64,000 nucleotides of DNA from Taxillus chinensis (GCA_023512835.1 CM042092.1:6077293-6141292); one strand, 5' to 3'; shown: positions 23,601-37,514, counted from the stretch's first letter. Notes: a model not told the origin generated them from the sequence alone. A program made the numbers and translations.

Positions 23601-26590
23601 ATTTAAATATAAACGAAATTATTCAAAATTATAACATAAAAAACCAATGGTATAATAATATAATCACTGCGCACTATTAATAAATAGTAAATAGTCAGAT
23701 GCAAATATGTGACGCAAATTTATTGTGAACGAATGGGTTGGGTCACAATATCCTCACGCCGATAACACATACATAACATTGATTAAACAAACACTAACTT
23801 CTGCTTCTAAGATTATATGTTATTCTATGGGCGATGGTCAGATTCCAAATGGTGTATAACAAGAACTAATAATATTTTTACTTATTCATAATTTTAACTT
23901 CAATAATTATTTTTATTTTATTTCTATCTTAATTAAAATAATAATTATTTTTTATTTTATTTTTTAAAATTTTCTTTATTAATGGAAAGAGAATGAAGAA
24001 AGATGAGATAAAAAATATTATAATATTAAATAAATATTATTTTATTATTTTTCATAAATAAATATTAGATTTTTTATTCTTTTTATGAGTAAAAATTATA
24101 ATATAATATTATTTAACTCTTTATTTGTAAACGAGCCTCTTAAAATTATTTTATGTCATGGGGTTCATTACTATGCAATACGGCAGAGAAGATAATGTTC
24201 GGCCGGCATAGTGCATGGTTGGCATTTGGAATTAATTGGGGCCTTAAAATCGCAGAACTTGATTTGAATCTGTTGGTTTCAATGCTTCGTGCCATGTGAG
24301 TAGACCCAACGACCCCTGGGGCTTGCTTGCGGGCACTCACTCCCTTACTCGTAATTTGGGTAGATAATAAATACTGGTGCCTAAAATAAAATAGAAAATA
24401 TTCAATAAAAAAGTCAGTCAATGAATCTCAACCGGATTGATAACCGGGCTGACGTGATGTAATTAAAATCGTTATGTGTTTTTTAAAAAATACATTTTAA
24501 GATTGAAATTATTTCATGTCAGTCCTATTATCAAGCTGGTTGTGATTATTTCAGTTGAATAACAATGGTTACTATATGCAGTGTAAATAAATTTTATTAT
24601 GGAGTCAACAAGAAAAGTGAGCACTCATATATGGCGTTAAATTTTAATTAAAGAATACCTAAAGCTTACAAAAACAGTTCACATTAGCTCTCTAGTACAG
24701 TAAATTTAATCAATTGTTAAATAATTATTCAAATTTAACCAGTTAATATGACTAGCTAAGTTATTTTTATTAATTTTAAATTATTTTTTTCATATGTTTT
24801 TCTCACTCCCAATATGTACAAACCCGATCGATTCGCTCTTCATTCACCTTGTAATAGCCCATTAAATGTTGGTGAAGGTGAGCTTCTGGTGGGGCTTCTC
24901 GAAGGTGGCGTAAAAAATTGAAGTCGGTCAAAATAAAATGAAATAGCTAAAACTTTTATTTGGAGCTGTTAAAAAAGATTAACTAATTTGGCATAATTTT
25001 GCTTACATTTTAGATAGAACATCAAATGGCCGGATCTATGTGGTGATAACGTGGAAATGCACGTAAAGGCCATGTCAATGATGATGATGGTTTAATTTCA
25101 TGACATGGCTAAACGACGTGGCCAACGTTTTCACATCAGACTCTGACATGTAGATTCAAATGAAAAAAATGGGTTGATTCTTCCATATCAATTGTTTTTT
25201 AATGATTAATGCTATGTAGTAGTAAAGTATTTTAAAATTTTTTATTCATAGAGAAAATATTCTTATAGGAATGACCTATACAATCTAAATATTTTTTTTT
25301 TTTTAAATTTTTATACTTATTATAACGCTAGCCAAGTTTATATGGACGTGTTTTTAAAACGTCGAGTATAGAGAAGTGTGGGCGTTTTTGTTTAAAGCAC
25401 GCCAGCACAACCATTAATTTATTAATTTATTTATTAATGGGGTCTATAAAAGGAAACCATGTCTCTTGTACAACGATTGACCATGGATAAAATAGCACCA
25501 TCTGCATCGATTTCAAATCTAGCCACCAAAGTGACGTCATTTTGAAGGTTCTCTTCATGCAAATCCAGATCTACTGATCTAGTTTTCTTAAACCCTTTGA
25601 CTGTCAGCAAGGCTCATTTTGAGGAAAATTCAAGCTGAAGTTATAGAGATTAAGGCTATGTAGCCCTTGTACACAACAGATAGAAGTTAAATGAGGTCAT
25701 TTAAGAGGAAAACAACATAAATATATATGGCCCAATTATTCAACTACAAGCAATAACATTGGGAACGCTAGAACCATAAACAATGGATTAATGGAGCCTG
25801 ATTCCACCACTAGAGAGCAACTAAAACCTTGCTGTGGCCCTTTGAGAATGGTAACGCCATAAACTTAATGGCAGAATGAGACCATCGCTTGGATACCTGC
25901 ACGCACAATTAACCCAAAGTCCCCTCAAACGAACATCACCAGCAAGATCATAATCAGATAAAGAGCGAGCAATTTTGAGAAAAGAGCATCACGATCCTTT
26001 ATAGGATTGTAATTTAATTTTTTAGTAATTTATTTTATGTAAGTTCATTCGTTTTGCAACCTTATTCACTAAGTTTCTCTCTCATTCGTTTTACAATTTA
26101 TTAAACAACGCAAAGGGCTGGTATTTTCTCGAGTTAGCATACAGTGTTTAGTTTTCCTCTAAATATAATTAGAAAATTTTGCCTTGTTTAATAAATTGTA
26201 ATGTTGCGTTTTAACCTTAGTATTATAAATTTGTAAAATATAGACTTCTAATAGTTTAATGGTTTAAATTAGTTTATTATTCATCTCTTAGGATATATTA
26301 AAGTAAACAGAATAATAACTAATTAAGACCGTCTTGTAGTTAATTCTAGGAAATCAAGCATGTTTTAGATAATAAGGTAAGGGAATAAGATCAAATTATA
26401 TAGCACAACCCTTAATTTTAATTTGTTAGTTGGTTTAAGGGACCCCGGGTCAACTTTTGATATTTGTATTTTAATCGTTTAGGCAAAAATCAATGTTTAT
26501 CATTTTCAGAATATTTCCTAAAAATCTTATTTTATTTCCTAAAGTGTTTTGTTTTTTTTAAAATAAAAAGTCATATTTTCAAAATCTTAC
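20700..26590. other. AT-rich intergenic DNA without recognised genes
   Basis: TATA/TATG microsatellites at 21050-21135 and 21549-21567. The somewhat GC-richer part 22310-22960 gives no frame I recognise. The motif AATTTGGGTRGATAATAAAY occurs at 24353 and again at 43470, hinting at a shared old repeat. No RNA gene was seen. Confidence 0.5.
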
Positions 26591-27500
26591 TACAATGAGT
26601 ATATTAGTGATGGGAGCTTTGTATTAAGAAATTGGGATAACTCTTTGTCTTTCTTGGAAGTTTTTAAGGTATTATTTAGACAAATGGGCAACCGTTGTCC
26701 CTCAATTTTTGCTGGGAATACCCTAATTGCTTGATTTTGTTGGTTTATGATAGTTTTGTCTTAGGAGACTAAGATTAGCTATTCAACTTTCCTAGAAGCT
26801 CTCAAGGAATTCTGTTTAGGGAGGTTGTAACTTAAGAAATCATTGTCTCTCAACTTTATTTGATAATTTCTTAGAGCACTATATATAGTAGATTTTCTAT
26901 AAAAATTTATTTACTTTTATTTAGAAAAAAAATCATAAAATCATCATTATAATAGAAGTCTTATATTTAATTTTCTTTATAGGAGTTATAAAATGTTTTC
27001 TATTGTATTGGAAAGTACTATTTATTTTATATAATTATTAAATCATATATATATAAATTCTCTCACCTTCACATTTATTATAACTTTTACTTTTAATTCA
27101 TATTAAATAAAAAATAGTATAAAATAATATTTAATGATATAGAAACTAATTTGAGAAATCTATTATGGTGTATATTTGTATAAAGAAGCAAAAAATAATT
27201 TAAATATACAAATTTAAGAAAAACGATTGGGAGTCTTGTGTGAGTGCTCTCAATGGACTTTGTATTTTTTCTTTTAGAATAAACTAAGTATTTTTGAAAA
27301 TTAAGTAAAACATCACATTTATAAAATAAGTGTCAATTCTAGGAGACATGAAGGTACTAACCTTTACACATAATTGTACTCTCAAATCTAGCTTTAAGTA
27401 AACATTAACTATTCTTTATGCTACTTTTGATAGTAGGTGTTCAATTACACCCTTTTTTGTTTAGTGACAACTTTAAATTATTATTTTCATCAATTTTAAG
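26590..27500 (+). repeat. Dispersed repeat, copy 1 (related to 42740-43340)
   Basis: Segments such as GGGAGCTTTGTATTAAG, TCTTTCTTGGAAGTTTT and ATGCTACTTTTGATAGTAGG recur in the same order and orientation, diverged, at 42740-43340. No coding capacity was recognised. It could be an LTR or untranslated part of a retrotransposon. Confidence 0.5.
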
Positions 27501-27909
27501 TTTAATTCATAACCCATCAGAATGAAAACTCTCTTTTTAATCAACTTAAAAAGCTAGTGACCACCCCAGACAAGAATAAGTGATGACATCGATTGCCCTT
27601 ATTATTTAATAGTATAGATAATTTAATTATTCCTTTAAAATTATATTATTTCTTTTAAAATAATATTATTCTGCATATAATTGATGTTATTATATTCTAT
27701 GATATCAATATTGAATTTAAAATTATATGAAGAAACTTTTAGAACTTCTAACTTTTACTATAACTTTAAAACATTTCAAAGTTTAAATAAAATAATTTTA
27801 ATTAATAATCAATAATCATCACCTTTACATTTGTCTATGGTGCTGCGAGCACAGTTTTGCCAGGTTTATATGTGAGTTTGTTATCTTTCATCCAATTCAT
27901 CCTCATGTT

Positions 27910-28370
27910 CACTACAAGAAATATACACTTAGGTGGCGTTTTATTTGTAGTGTTTTTAAAAGATGTCGATACAGGTAAAAATTGGCGGTGTTTTTATGGT
28001 TGCCACAAAAATACATAATTTAGTGGCGTTTCTAAAAGAACACGCCACAAAATGATTTGAAATTTGTGGCGCCCATAAAAATGCCACCTGGGTTAAATTT
28101 GTATCCACATTTTTAGAACACGCCGCAAAAATTAAATTAATAAATTAATCCTACGCATAATTATTCACCCTTGCGCGTTACTCGTGAAGTTATAAACCCT
28201 ATCGATCGTCATCTCCATCTTCTCTGTCTCATCTTCCTGTTGCTCATCGTTCAATCCGTCATTCGTTGCATCTGCCCTATACCAACCCCAATCGAAATTA
28301 CTTTAATGCATGGCAAACACTTTAGTGCATTACTTTGGTACTTCAAATTTAAACTAGGCTTTTAAAATTT
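27910..28370 (+). mobile_element. CACTA-like transposon end
   Basis: Begins CACTACAAGAAATATACAC, the En/Spm-type terminus. It is followed by subterminal repeats of GTGGCGTTTT and its complement (27933-28130), and by CCCTATCGATCGTCATCTCC-type leader sequence. A short frame at 28171-28365 is Leu-rich with no known domain. The other end was not found. Confidence 0.55.
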
Positions 28371-28573
28371 GAAGCCATTTAGTGCACCACCAAAATTTTA
28401 CGATCTTTTGTTTAGTAATTAAAGATATTATAGACTCCATGGCTAGAAAATAATATAAGAGTATTGTAACATGTAATGTGCGTTAACGTTTCCACAAGTA
28501 AGGATAATGTTATAGTGTAAGAAATAAATGTGGTTCCATGTCATGGTTAGAGAAAGGTTATATTCTTGGTAAT

Positions 28574-29388
28574 TTTTAGGGACGATTCTAGATAGAAAGA
28601 TAGGGGCACTACTTGCCCTAGGGGTATAAGATTTACCAATTACTATATCCCATCCCCACCTAGGTGAATAGTGAAATTTTGAAACTATATCCCACCCCAT
28701 GTGTAGGTGGGCGGGGTATCCCGTCCTATGGCAAGAGGAGGCTTCATTCGCCCGCTTCCCACTATTAACTTCTATTGATATCTCTTAAGACAAGTATGCC
28801 CTTTAAAGGCTCCATAAAGTAGCTTATAGAGGTAATTTCAACCCTACCAGGGGTGAAATTAACTTATTATTGCCTCCCGCCCTCGCTTAGGCAGGAGATC
28901 AAAATTTAAAATTATACCTCATCCCATGTGTAGGTGGGACAAGATATCTCGTTCTTTAATGAGTTTGCGAATGAGGTTTCATCCATCCGCATCCCATTAT
29001 CGCTTTTTATTGGATCTGTTCATATGAATAATTTTGACTTAAATCAAATTTATATATCATTTTTTACTCAAAAAATTATCAAAAATGATTTAATTTTACA
29101 ATAATAAAAATCATTCAAAATATCAAAAATCATAAATAATAATTATAAAATAATTAAATAATAATATTTAAAATATTATAAAATTATAAATAAAACAATT
29201 AAAATTATGCGGGACAGAAGCGGGACAGGGTACTCTGCTACCTATTACCACTCCCTATCTTTACCTGGGTGGAGTGTCAAGTTTAAAAACTGCACCCTAT
29301 TTTTGCCTAGGTAGGGTAATTCGCCCCGCATAGCGGTGGCGGGATGGATAACAGGCAAGATAGCGAGTATCCATTGGCCACCCCAATA
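28574..29388. mobile_element. hAT-like element remnant with CCCCGCCC-rich ends
   Basis: The right end, read in reverse, GGGGTGGCCAATGGATACTC, resembles the GGGGTGGCAATGG terminus of plant hAT MITEs. GTAGGTGGG and CGGGATGG-type motifs recur on both sides of an A/T-rich core (29030-29200). The left boundary and a target duplication were not identified. Confidence 0.4.
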
Positions 29389-29869
29389 GAGAGGTTTAGT
29401 TGGAGTGAATTTTTTTAAAAAAATTCTAATCACCCCATTATATGACCATGCTCTCCCAAGTTTTATAATTATGAGCTTGCCTAGTTGATTTTTAGTTTTT
29501 TAGATTATTGATGTAATAGTATTTCTTTCTTTTTTTCTAAACAGAAGAATCTATGGATTAAGAAAAATAAGTATTTCACTCATAGCCCTTGCACCCCATT
29601 AATAGGATTGATGACTTAATAATCTCTTAAAAAATTTTATTACTTTTTTTAATAATATTAGTATGTATATAATTGATGACATTGTATATGTGTAAATTTA
29701 TTTTAAATGTATTTATATACCATGATATCAAAATTAAATTTGAAATTATACAAAGAAATTTATTGTTGGTTTTTAGGTGGGCTAGAGAAGGGAGTGAATA
29801 GTCTATGTTTAAACTTAAAATCTAGTGTGGAAACTTGAGATTAACGATTGCATGCATAGATTTATAGTA

Positions 29870-30777
29870 GTCAGAAATGACAATAGGTCGGATTGGGTCC
29901 AATTATTGTCCGATCTGAATTTGACTCGAAAATGTATATCCTGACCCAAACCCGACCCGACCAGTGGTTTAAGCAGTTTAGGACGAGTTGGAGGGGTCGG
30001 GTCGGCATTTTTTGACCTATATTTCTTCAAAAATCCCGAGTCACGTAAGATTCAAAGCACCAAGTCATTAAGTCTCTCATCCTTCCCTTTATAGTCAAAA
30101 TGACTGTATTATTGGCCACATCCTCATCTTGATATTAGTAAAAGTCAAAAGAGACTATCTTATGAACTACCTTAAAAATAGATCTTTATATCTTATCCAC
30201 CTTATGACTTTTCATCCTTAAAAAGGTATACCCAACCAACAACCATAATGGTAGGGTATAACCCACCAAACAACCACCTCAACACTAAAACAACAACAAA
30301 ATCATAACAACCTTAACCACAACCGACAAACCAATTATCCATCAAACCATCTATCATAATAACAATAATATAATTATAACTAATGTGGCTTAACCAAACC
30401 ATCTAACATAGCAACGATATACCACAACCATTATGATATAAACAATCAGATCAGACAAGAACAACCAATGTGCTACCATATGCACTATTAATGTGCTACC
30501 ATTAAACCCAATAACTAACCTAATCAAGACTAATCTGGTCAATAACCATACAACAATATATATCATGACTAGTTATGATCAAATAACAAAACAAATGTAC
30601 CAATATCCAATAGCTAACAATCTATATATCATAATCTAGTATCAAATAATTTAACCAAAAAATACAATAACAAAGCTAATCAATAACATTTTCATAAGTC
30701 AGCATCAAAATGGGTATTATATTTTAAACAAATTAATAAATAACAAAGTACGTAAAATCCATGGGAAGGTTTTGACA
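29870..30777 (-). mobile_element. 3' LTR region of a Ty3/gypsy element
   Basis: On the minus strand, the decayed integrase ends near 30800 and is followed by a polypurine tract GGTGGGGAGGA (30778-30788 read in reverse) and then TGTCAAAACC, where a 3' LTR would start (30777). The sequence beyond is rich in AACCA on the plus strand and has no coding capacity. The far end of the LTR was not located. 29875-30025 also has hAT-like GGGTCGGGTCGG repeats. Confidence 0.5.
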
Positions 30778-32183
30778 TCCTCCCCACCTTAGGATCATTT
30801 ATCCTCAAACAATTAAGGATGAAAGACTCATATCTGGCTCTCCTTCTCCCACGTCTGTTCCTCCAAACCTCAGTGCCACCATAGTACCCAAGCCAAGGAA
30901 ATCATCTTGCCTTGCAAAACTTGATCCCACTTATCAAGAATCTAAACTGGTTATTTTACCACAGTACCATTATCATCCAAATCAATCTCACACGAATCAA
31001 GGGTTCCAAAAATTATTACCTCAACTAAGAGGTATGAAACAAATTATGAACTCATGCTAACTATGGTGGCAAATCTAATATATAATAGGGGTATAAAATG
31101 GAACACCGGTCCGCAAACTATACGGACTGGAGCGGACCGAATCACTCTAATTTTGGTCCATGTAAAAGACGGGCCTAAACGGACTGGTCCGCATGGGCTA
31201 AGATCCGCACAGACCAAACCGTCTGGACACAGACCGGTCCGCGAACTCACCTACCTAAACAGTATACATGGCTTGTCTAACTTCCTAATCCTAATTTTAT
31301 TCACTATTTTCCTAATTTATTCTACAGTTTATACAAAAATTAGCCATTGTCGCCAAGACGCGACACCAACGCCAACCAAGAAGTGAAGATGCCAACTCGC
31401 CACAACGCCATCAACTCGAATCTACACTGACAAATGATAATTTGCAGACTGCATCTGCGTCATCGTTCTCCTTCCTCTAATCCTCTCTCTCCAATCCAAC
31501 CATACGACATGATGACCCACTGCTCCACCAGTCCACCTTCTATAGAACTGCACTACAGGCCAGTGCCGGCCCACTGCTACACCATCGCAGATCAGATCTC
31601 CCTCCTCTTCCATCGGCTGTAGCATGAGTCTCGTCTAGTTCTTCAACATGCATATGTGACTTTCCCGTTCTCCTCTCCTCTCTCATCCGAAACGACTAGC
31701 TTCTGTTGTGAGTACCCGTGTCCTAGTCCTGGAAGTTAGAGGGAGTTAGGTGCCTTATTTTGTATCGACACGTGTTCGGACTTGGATTAGTTAGTCATTT
31801 TTTTTTTTTGTGTTTGGGCAAGCACCTTGACCCAATGGCCAGCGAGAGTCCGAGGGCGCAGCGCCTCAGCGGGGGTCTCGCTGGTTGATGTGTGATTGAG
31901 GTCGACCAAGAGCAAATTCCCGAGAGCTTTTCCATGTGAGTTGGTCGATGCAAAAAGGTGGTCGACCTGGGTCGATGTGAGGTCGACGTGGTCGACCCAG
32001 CCTAAGATCGACCTGGTGCGATATGAGTTTTGGTCGACATGGATGTCTAGTCGACGTGAGAAGGGTGGCCAATGTGGGTCGATTTCGCCTGTTTTTGGTC
32101 AATGTCGCCCTTGCGACAGCATAAATTGATATGTTTTTCTGTATTTTGATTTTTAAGGTTCTTTTTCTTTGGGAGCCGTTGAC

Positions 32184-32184
<1 letters not shown>

Positions 32185-32263
<79 letters not shown>
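32185..32263 (+). repeat. GA microsatellite within the solo LTR
   Basis: About 39 uninterrupted GA units. It generates several spurious open frames on both strands. Confidence 0.95.
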
Positions 32264-32268
<5 letters not shown>

Positions 32269-32494
32269 TTGTCGTCTGTGCAATCGTTGCATGCACGTTC
32301 TTGGCAGTGAGAGGCTCCATTGAAGAGGAGCAAGGAGGAAAGAGGATCAACCAATTCCCTGTTTTCCAAACCCTAACGCAAAGGAGTTTGAGGTAGGTGG
32401 TTCTATCTCCTGGAACCTATTTCATGAGTTGTAATTGTTTGAGATGACGATTGCGGGGAGATTGTATTGTGATGTGTGATTGTGAGACATGTGT

Positions 32495-32496
<2 letters not shown>

Positions 32497-32544
<48 letters not shown>
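32497..32544 (+). repeat. TA microsatellite within the solo LTR
   Basis: About 24 uninterrupted AT units. Confidence 0.95.
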
Positions 32545-32547
<3 letters not shown>

Positions 32548-33969
32548 TTGCATTGAGAAACATGTGATAGAGATGTCCTTGAGCTGTGTTGAGGTGTAAC
32601 GTGAGTTTGAGCATATGTGTGTGATTTTTTATGCTTAAATAGAGATGTTCCATGAGTTAAATTGTGTATTTCGTTATCATGCTTGTGTTTGAGATATGAG
32701 GTCCCAATGAGGGGACAGTTCTAGGTTGGACATGAGATATGAGATCCCAGTGAGGGGACAGTCCATGGGATGGACATGAGACATTGAGGTTCTATTGAGG
32801 GAACCTCTTATGAATTTCTTATGTGTATTTCATTGTACTTTAATTACACTGCACTGCACATATCTGCACAGAGCATTTTGTGGAAGAGATATTGGGTTGG
32901 TCCAGGGAGATATAACCCCTACTGAGTTGTGGTTTGCTCACCCACCTTTAATGTCTTTTTCTGCAGGACCTAGCAGGCGTTAGGAGATTGTCACACCATG
33001 GATGCATGAGTGTTGTTTTATTGTTCTCTTTGATATATTGTAATTGAGGAGACTAAGACTCTTGTATTTGCTTGAGATTGGTGTACTTATTTGAGACACC
33101 GTGTTTTGGGGCTGGTGACCCTATTTATTTTGTGACACAGTTTCATTACATGGAGTATTATATTATGTGGTTTGTGCACGTCAAGTGTGAGATTGTGACA
33201 GGTTTTGGGCAGCACCCAAGAGAGAGCCCTATTAGGTGACCATTCACCAACCCCTTATCCTCCTAGGTGCGAGGCATGGGGCATCACTAACCGGTTTCTT
33301 GGTGTTGGGAAATCCGGGGCGTGACATCTGTACTTTACAACCGTGAATCTGTAAGCTCTTTGTTGGTTCATCAATAGCTGTAACCAGTTAGGGCTTGGCA
33401 CAACATCTAAGACAACTCCTGCTCTGTTACAAATTAGGTTTAGCCAAGAAAATAATTAGTACCAATTGGAAGTCAAAAGGGGTTTTGTCTTTCTTGCTAG
33501 GTTGTCTTTGGTGGCAGATAAATGCATAAGATTTTATAATATTAAAGGTAATTTAATGTGAAATTAAATTAAAGATGAAGTTAATGAAAAAAAGCATCCG
33601 GAGAAACAAGGGACTGTATTATGTTTGCTAGTCTGCGGACTGGTCTGGTCCGTCTACGGACTGATGCGGACTGGACCGGACCAGTTTATTTTTAGTTCGT
33701 ATAAAATGCGGACCTAAACGGGCTGACTCGTTTAAGTCCGCTCCGTGACCGATCGAATCAAAATGAACCGGACCAGTCCGTTTTACACCCTTAATATATA
33801 AGAAACTAGACCCATTATAATAACAACCTCAAATGGCCTCATAAATTGGAGTGAGAGTTTGAACCCCCTTCCTAACCTCCTATGTCCCCGACATGGCGAG
33901 ACACGCAAAAATACACAATTTCTCACCTCAAGCCATAATGTTCGTACTCCCGAGAAGGTAGCCATTTGA

Positions 33970-35279
33970 TAATTGTTGTATACTTCCTCTTTTATCTTAT
34001 TTAACTAATTTGATTAATGTTATCACCCAGTGTCGTTCAAGCTTGTGATTGGTACAAGATATTCCTTCGGATAGAGATTTAATCATTGAGCCATTATAGT
34101 ACATAGCTCACGCAAAACCAAAATAAAAGAAAATTAAATAAATTGCCACTAAACAGTTTTAGAGGTGTGCTTGGTGACTTAAAAGGATTTACAGTTCTAG
34201 AGAATAGGTTTAAGAATCGGTTACGTGTAAGGAAGGGAAAAACTTTGGCACTCCTATAATACTCAAAATTGGTACCTAATCTTAGTCTAAGGGTGCTTAC
34301 TTATTTTATAATTTCTTTTCATAATTTTTATTGGAAATGAGTGGTTTTGTTTAAAAAAAAAACAAGATGTGAGAATAAAATTCTCTATGACAAAAATATT
34401 AAAAAATAAGATAGAATTTTTAACATGTTAAGATGTAAAAGAAAACTGGATAAAGCAAAAAAAATGCTATCACAATTGATATTAACTCACACAGTAAGGA
34501 TGTGAGCATGAATTGCTTAACTCCATGGCCGCTTGGGCCTTTATTTTTTTAGAAAAAGATTAGATTTTGTCTTATTTTTTTAGCTAGGAAAATAAGAGGA
34601 TATGAAAATAATCACTATATTTTTTTTTATTTAAAACACCCAATAGTGAGGGACTTTTACGTATTAAAAATACAAAAAGCAAAAGGAACTTGGAATAAGT
34701 TGAGGTTAATGTAGGACCACCCCCCCCCCCATGCTTTGCTATTTTATGAGGATGGTGAAAAATGTCAAAAAATAAGTAGACCAGATAATAGTATAATCCT
34801 TTTTCACAATAGTCTCCCTTGCCGTGATCTATCTCCACGTTCTTACTTTAATTATCTTTTTTATATTTTTTGTTTCTTTGATTTTTCATACAGTATCCTT
34901 TCATGTTCCCTCATATTCTTTTTTATGCCCCCTTTATTGAGGGAAAGCTTCTATTTATAGATGTTTATGGGGGAGATCATGTGGGAAAAGAGGCAAGCAG
35001 AGGCTAATAATAATAATAATATGATAATGATGGAGGAGAAAAGCATTGAATAATAGGACGTATTGGAATATACCAATATGCCTGGTATTATTCTACAACC
35101 TTAAGTTAATAATAATAATAATAAAACTGACATACGCAGATCTATCCAAAGGAAGAAAAGCAGCATCGTCCCTAGTCCCAACGCGTCACACAGCCACAAT
35201 GAACACCTCTGAAGCCGACGCAATAGGCCCACAAGCAAAGCAATGAGACTGCAGGAGCCGAGCAGCAACAAAGATTTTA

Positions 35280-35363
<84 letters not shown>

Positions 35364-35850
35364 TTCAGCACATAAGATTTCTAACGGTTTGCGTTCACGC
35401 AATAAAATAATGAAGAATCAAGAATCACATACATGAAATTAGCCTATTGAACATTTGGAATACAACTGTTCTCTGCCTTCTTCCTTCAATGAGGCTGCGT
35501 ATGCACGAAAAAGGACATAGGGTTTTTTCTTTCCTCCCTTTTTTCTTTCGATCCATTATATACCTTCTAATTTAATTTATTTCTTTTAACTCATAATAAT
35601 AACACTATAATAATAATAATAGCCTTAATAACTCTAATAATTATTATTATAATGATAATAATAATAATAACAACAACAACAACAACAACAATAATAATAA
35701 ACTCAAAATACTAAAATGTCCTCATGAAACCCTGGACTCCAAACTAGGACCACTTATAGCCAAAACGCTCACATCGACAATTACATCACTTTTTAAATAT
35801 TATCATCCTCAATAATAAATATACTTATAAGGTCACTCAAATACTAGTCC
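33970..35850. other. Intergenic DNA with microsatellites
   Basis: No gene recognised. TA repeat 35284-35332 joins a GA repeat 35333-35363; ATA/CAA trinucleotide runs lie at 35600-35700. A C run of ten is at 34721-34730. Confidence 0.5.
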
Positions 35851-35853
35851 TTA

Positions 35854-36238
35854 GAGCATCCACAACAGGTTTAGTATAATCAAACTTTTCCTATAATTTA
35901 GGAAAAAAATATAAATTTTTTAAAAACTCATTCACATCAGGTTCCCTAAAATAGGGTATAGGGATAGGGAATGAATAGTAAATCCCTATATTTAGGGATT
36001 TACTATTCATCCTTAAATATTTTTTCTATAATTTTGTAATATATATTATTATACTTATAATATTTTTATTGGTGATAATAAATGAAAAGATAAGAGAGAA
36101 AATAATATAAAATAAATTAAGTAATAAATGTATATAGAAATAGGAAATGAGATGTTTGATGTTTTTCAAAAATAAGCAAATTACATACTATTTATTCCTA
36201 AAATAGGGATAAAAATGTCAAAATTGTTGTGGATGCTC
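35854..36238. mobile_element. Tourist-like (PIF/Harbinger) MITE, copy B
   Basis: Same family as the element at 6818-7230: termini GAGCATCCACA and GTGGATGCTC, flanked by TTA on both sides (35851-35853, 36239-36241). The interior is nearly collinear with the first copy but has the approximately 29-bp unit once, which accounts for most of the length difference (385 against 413 bp). Confidence 0.85.
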
Positions 36239-37514
36239 TTACAGTAATAAACATAACTTTGTTTGCAATAAGTAAACATGGGAGATAAAAAAAATTAAAG
36301 TTAATAAACAATATTATTAACCCAATTTCAATACAATAACTTGTTTTGTTGATAGGTGATAGATCAATGAATAATTGATAAAATAAAGAAGGAAATATTA
36401 CAAAAGATATTAATTTATCTCTCTTGTTCTTCTCTCATACAAGCATAGATGCATACAGAAATACATCACACAAAGACACTAATATCTATGAGAATACACA
36501 TTGTAGGTTCTCTTTAATGGACTTCTTCATCTTCTATTTAAATATTGTCCCACCTTCTTCAAAAATGGAAACCCTAGAATGAGTTCTCTTACTTCAATTA
36601 TGGTAAGAGAGTAAATCAAAACTAGACTCTTGGTGGAACAAATCTTCGAACTATATCAAATCCTACCACGTCATCAAACTATAGTTTATAAATGGCAATG
36701 AAGATTCTTCAACCTTTAATTATAATTAGAATATGAAAACTAGGGTTTCATATATGTACTGATTGATCTTTAAGTGTTTGAGAAAAATATAGTTCTTTCG
36801 AACAAGTAAATCAAGAGATTTGAACCCTACACGCTAATTTGAACTCCTCATTTATTTCAAACTACAACTTCTATTTTGAACTAGTTAAAACAATCCTCCT
36901 TAAAGATGTTTGAAACACTATATTTGTAATTGAAAATGCTAGTAGCTGAGTATTCTATAGATATTTCCTTTTTCAAAACATGATCTCTAATGAAGTGATG
37001 TCTTACATCAATATTCTTATTTTTAGAATGCATGACAAGATTATTTGTAATTGAAATAGCAATAGTATTATCATAATATAAAAGAACAAAACTAAAGTTA
37101 AACCAATAGTAAGTTGGCTTCTTATCTAACAACTTCCAATAGCTATATATTTAATTTCAGTAGTAGATATTGAGATTGAATTATGGTTTTTACTAAACTA
37201 TAAAATCAACTCGTTTCCAAACAATTGACATGTTCCACTCATGTTTTATTATCTATCATGCATACTATAAAATCTACATCTGAATAGACAATTAATTAAA
37301 ATAGGACTTCCTTCAGTACTAAAGTCTCAAGTTCACTGTTCTCTTATTAAGATATCTAAAAACCCACTTAACATGCAATAGATGAGATTCTTTTGGACAA
37401 GCTACATAACTTGCACAAATATAAGTAAAAAACAAAATGTTTGGCGTGTTTGTTGTAAGATATAACAAAGATCTAATTATATCTTGATATTCTATTATGT
37501 TTACCATTTCATCA

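Larger units (their letters stand above)
31707..33326 (+). mobile_element. Solo LTR, 1,620 bp, Ty3/gypsy-like, TCTGT target duplication
   Basis: Starts TGTGAGTACCCG, ends CGGGGCGTGACA, and is flanked by the exact 5-bp duplication TCTGT (31702-31706, 33327-33331). No internal region, primer site or polypurine tract adjoins it, so it is a recombination product. It contains GA (32185-32263) and TA (32497-32544) microsatellites and GTCGACC-rich segments. The orientation is a guess. Confidence 0.85.
31086..33791. mobile_element. hAT-like element with CGGTCCG-rich ends, inserted in gypsy integrase
   Basis: Left end TAGGGGTATAAAATGG and right end, read in reverse, AGGGTGTAAAACGG. Both are followed by many GGACTGG, CCGGTCCGC and ACGGACT motifs over about 170 bp. 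A 10-bp direct repeat TAATATATAA flanks it exactly (31076-31085, 33792-33801), inside the gypsy reading frame. It has no transposase. About 1.08 kb belongs to the element itself; the rest is the solo LTR at 31707-33326. A relative is at 61117-61476. Confidence 0.7.
30778..33965 (-). pseudogene. Ty3/gypsy integrase C-terminus and chromodomain, split by a transposon
   Basis: The upstream part (33965-33802) reads VFLRVSPCRGHRR, then RGFKLSLQFMRPFEVVIIMGLVSYIL, matching the VFLKVSP...GKLSPRFIGPFEI block. Beyond the insertion at 31086-33791 the frame resumes on the minus strand at 31075-30800: VVK, ILDKW, LAWVLWWH, GLEEQTWEKE, the VLWRHHG-EEATWE chromodomain signature of chromoviruses. At least five stop codons interrupt it. 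It then runs into the polypurine tract. No polymerase remains upstream. Confidence 0.75.

Noticed and set aside
31866..32396. Open frames with long Leu-Ser or Arg-Glu runs
   Set aside because: They are translations of the GA microsatellite inside the solo LTR.
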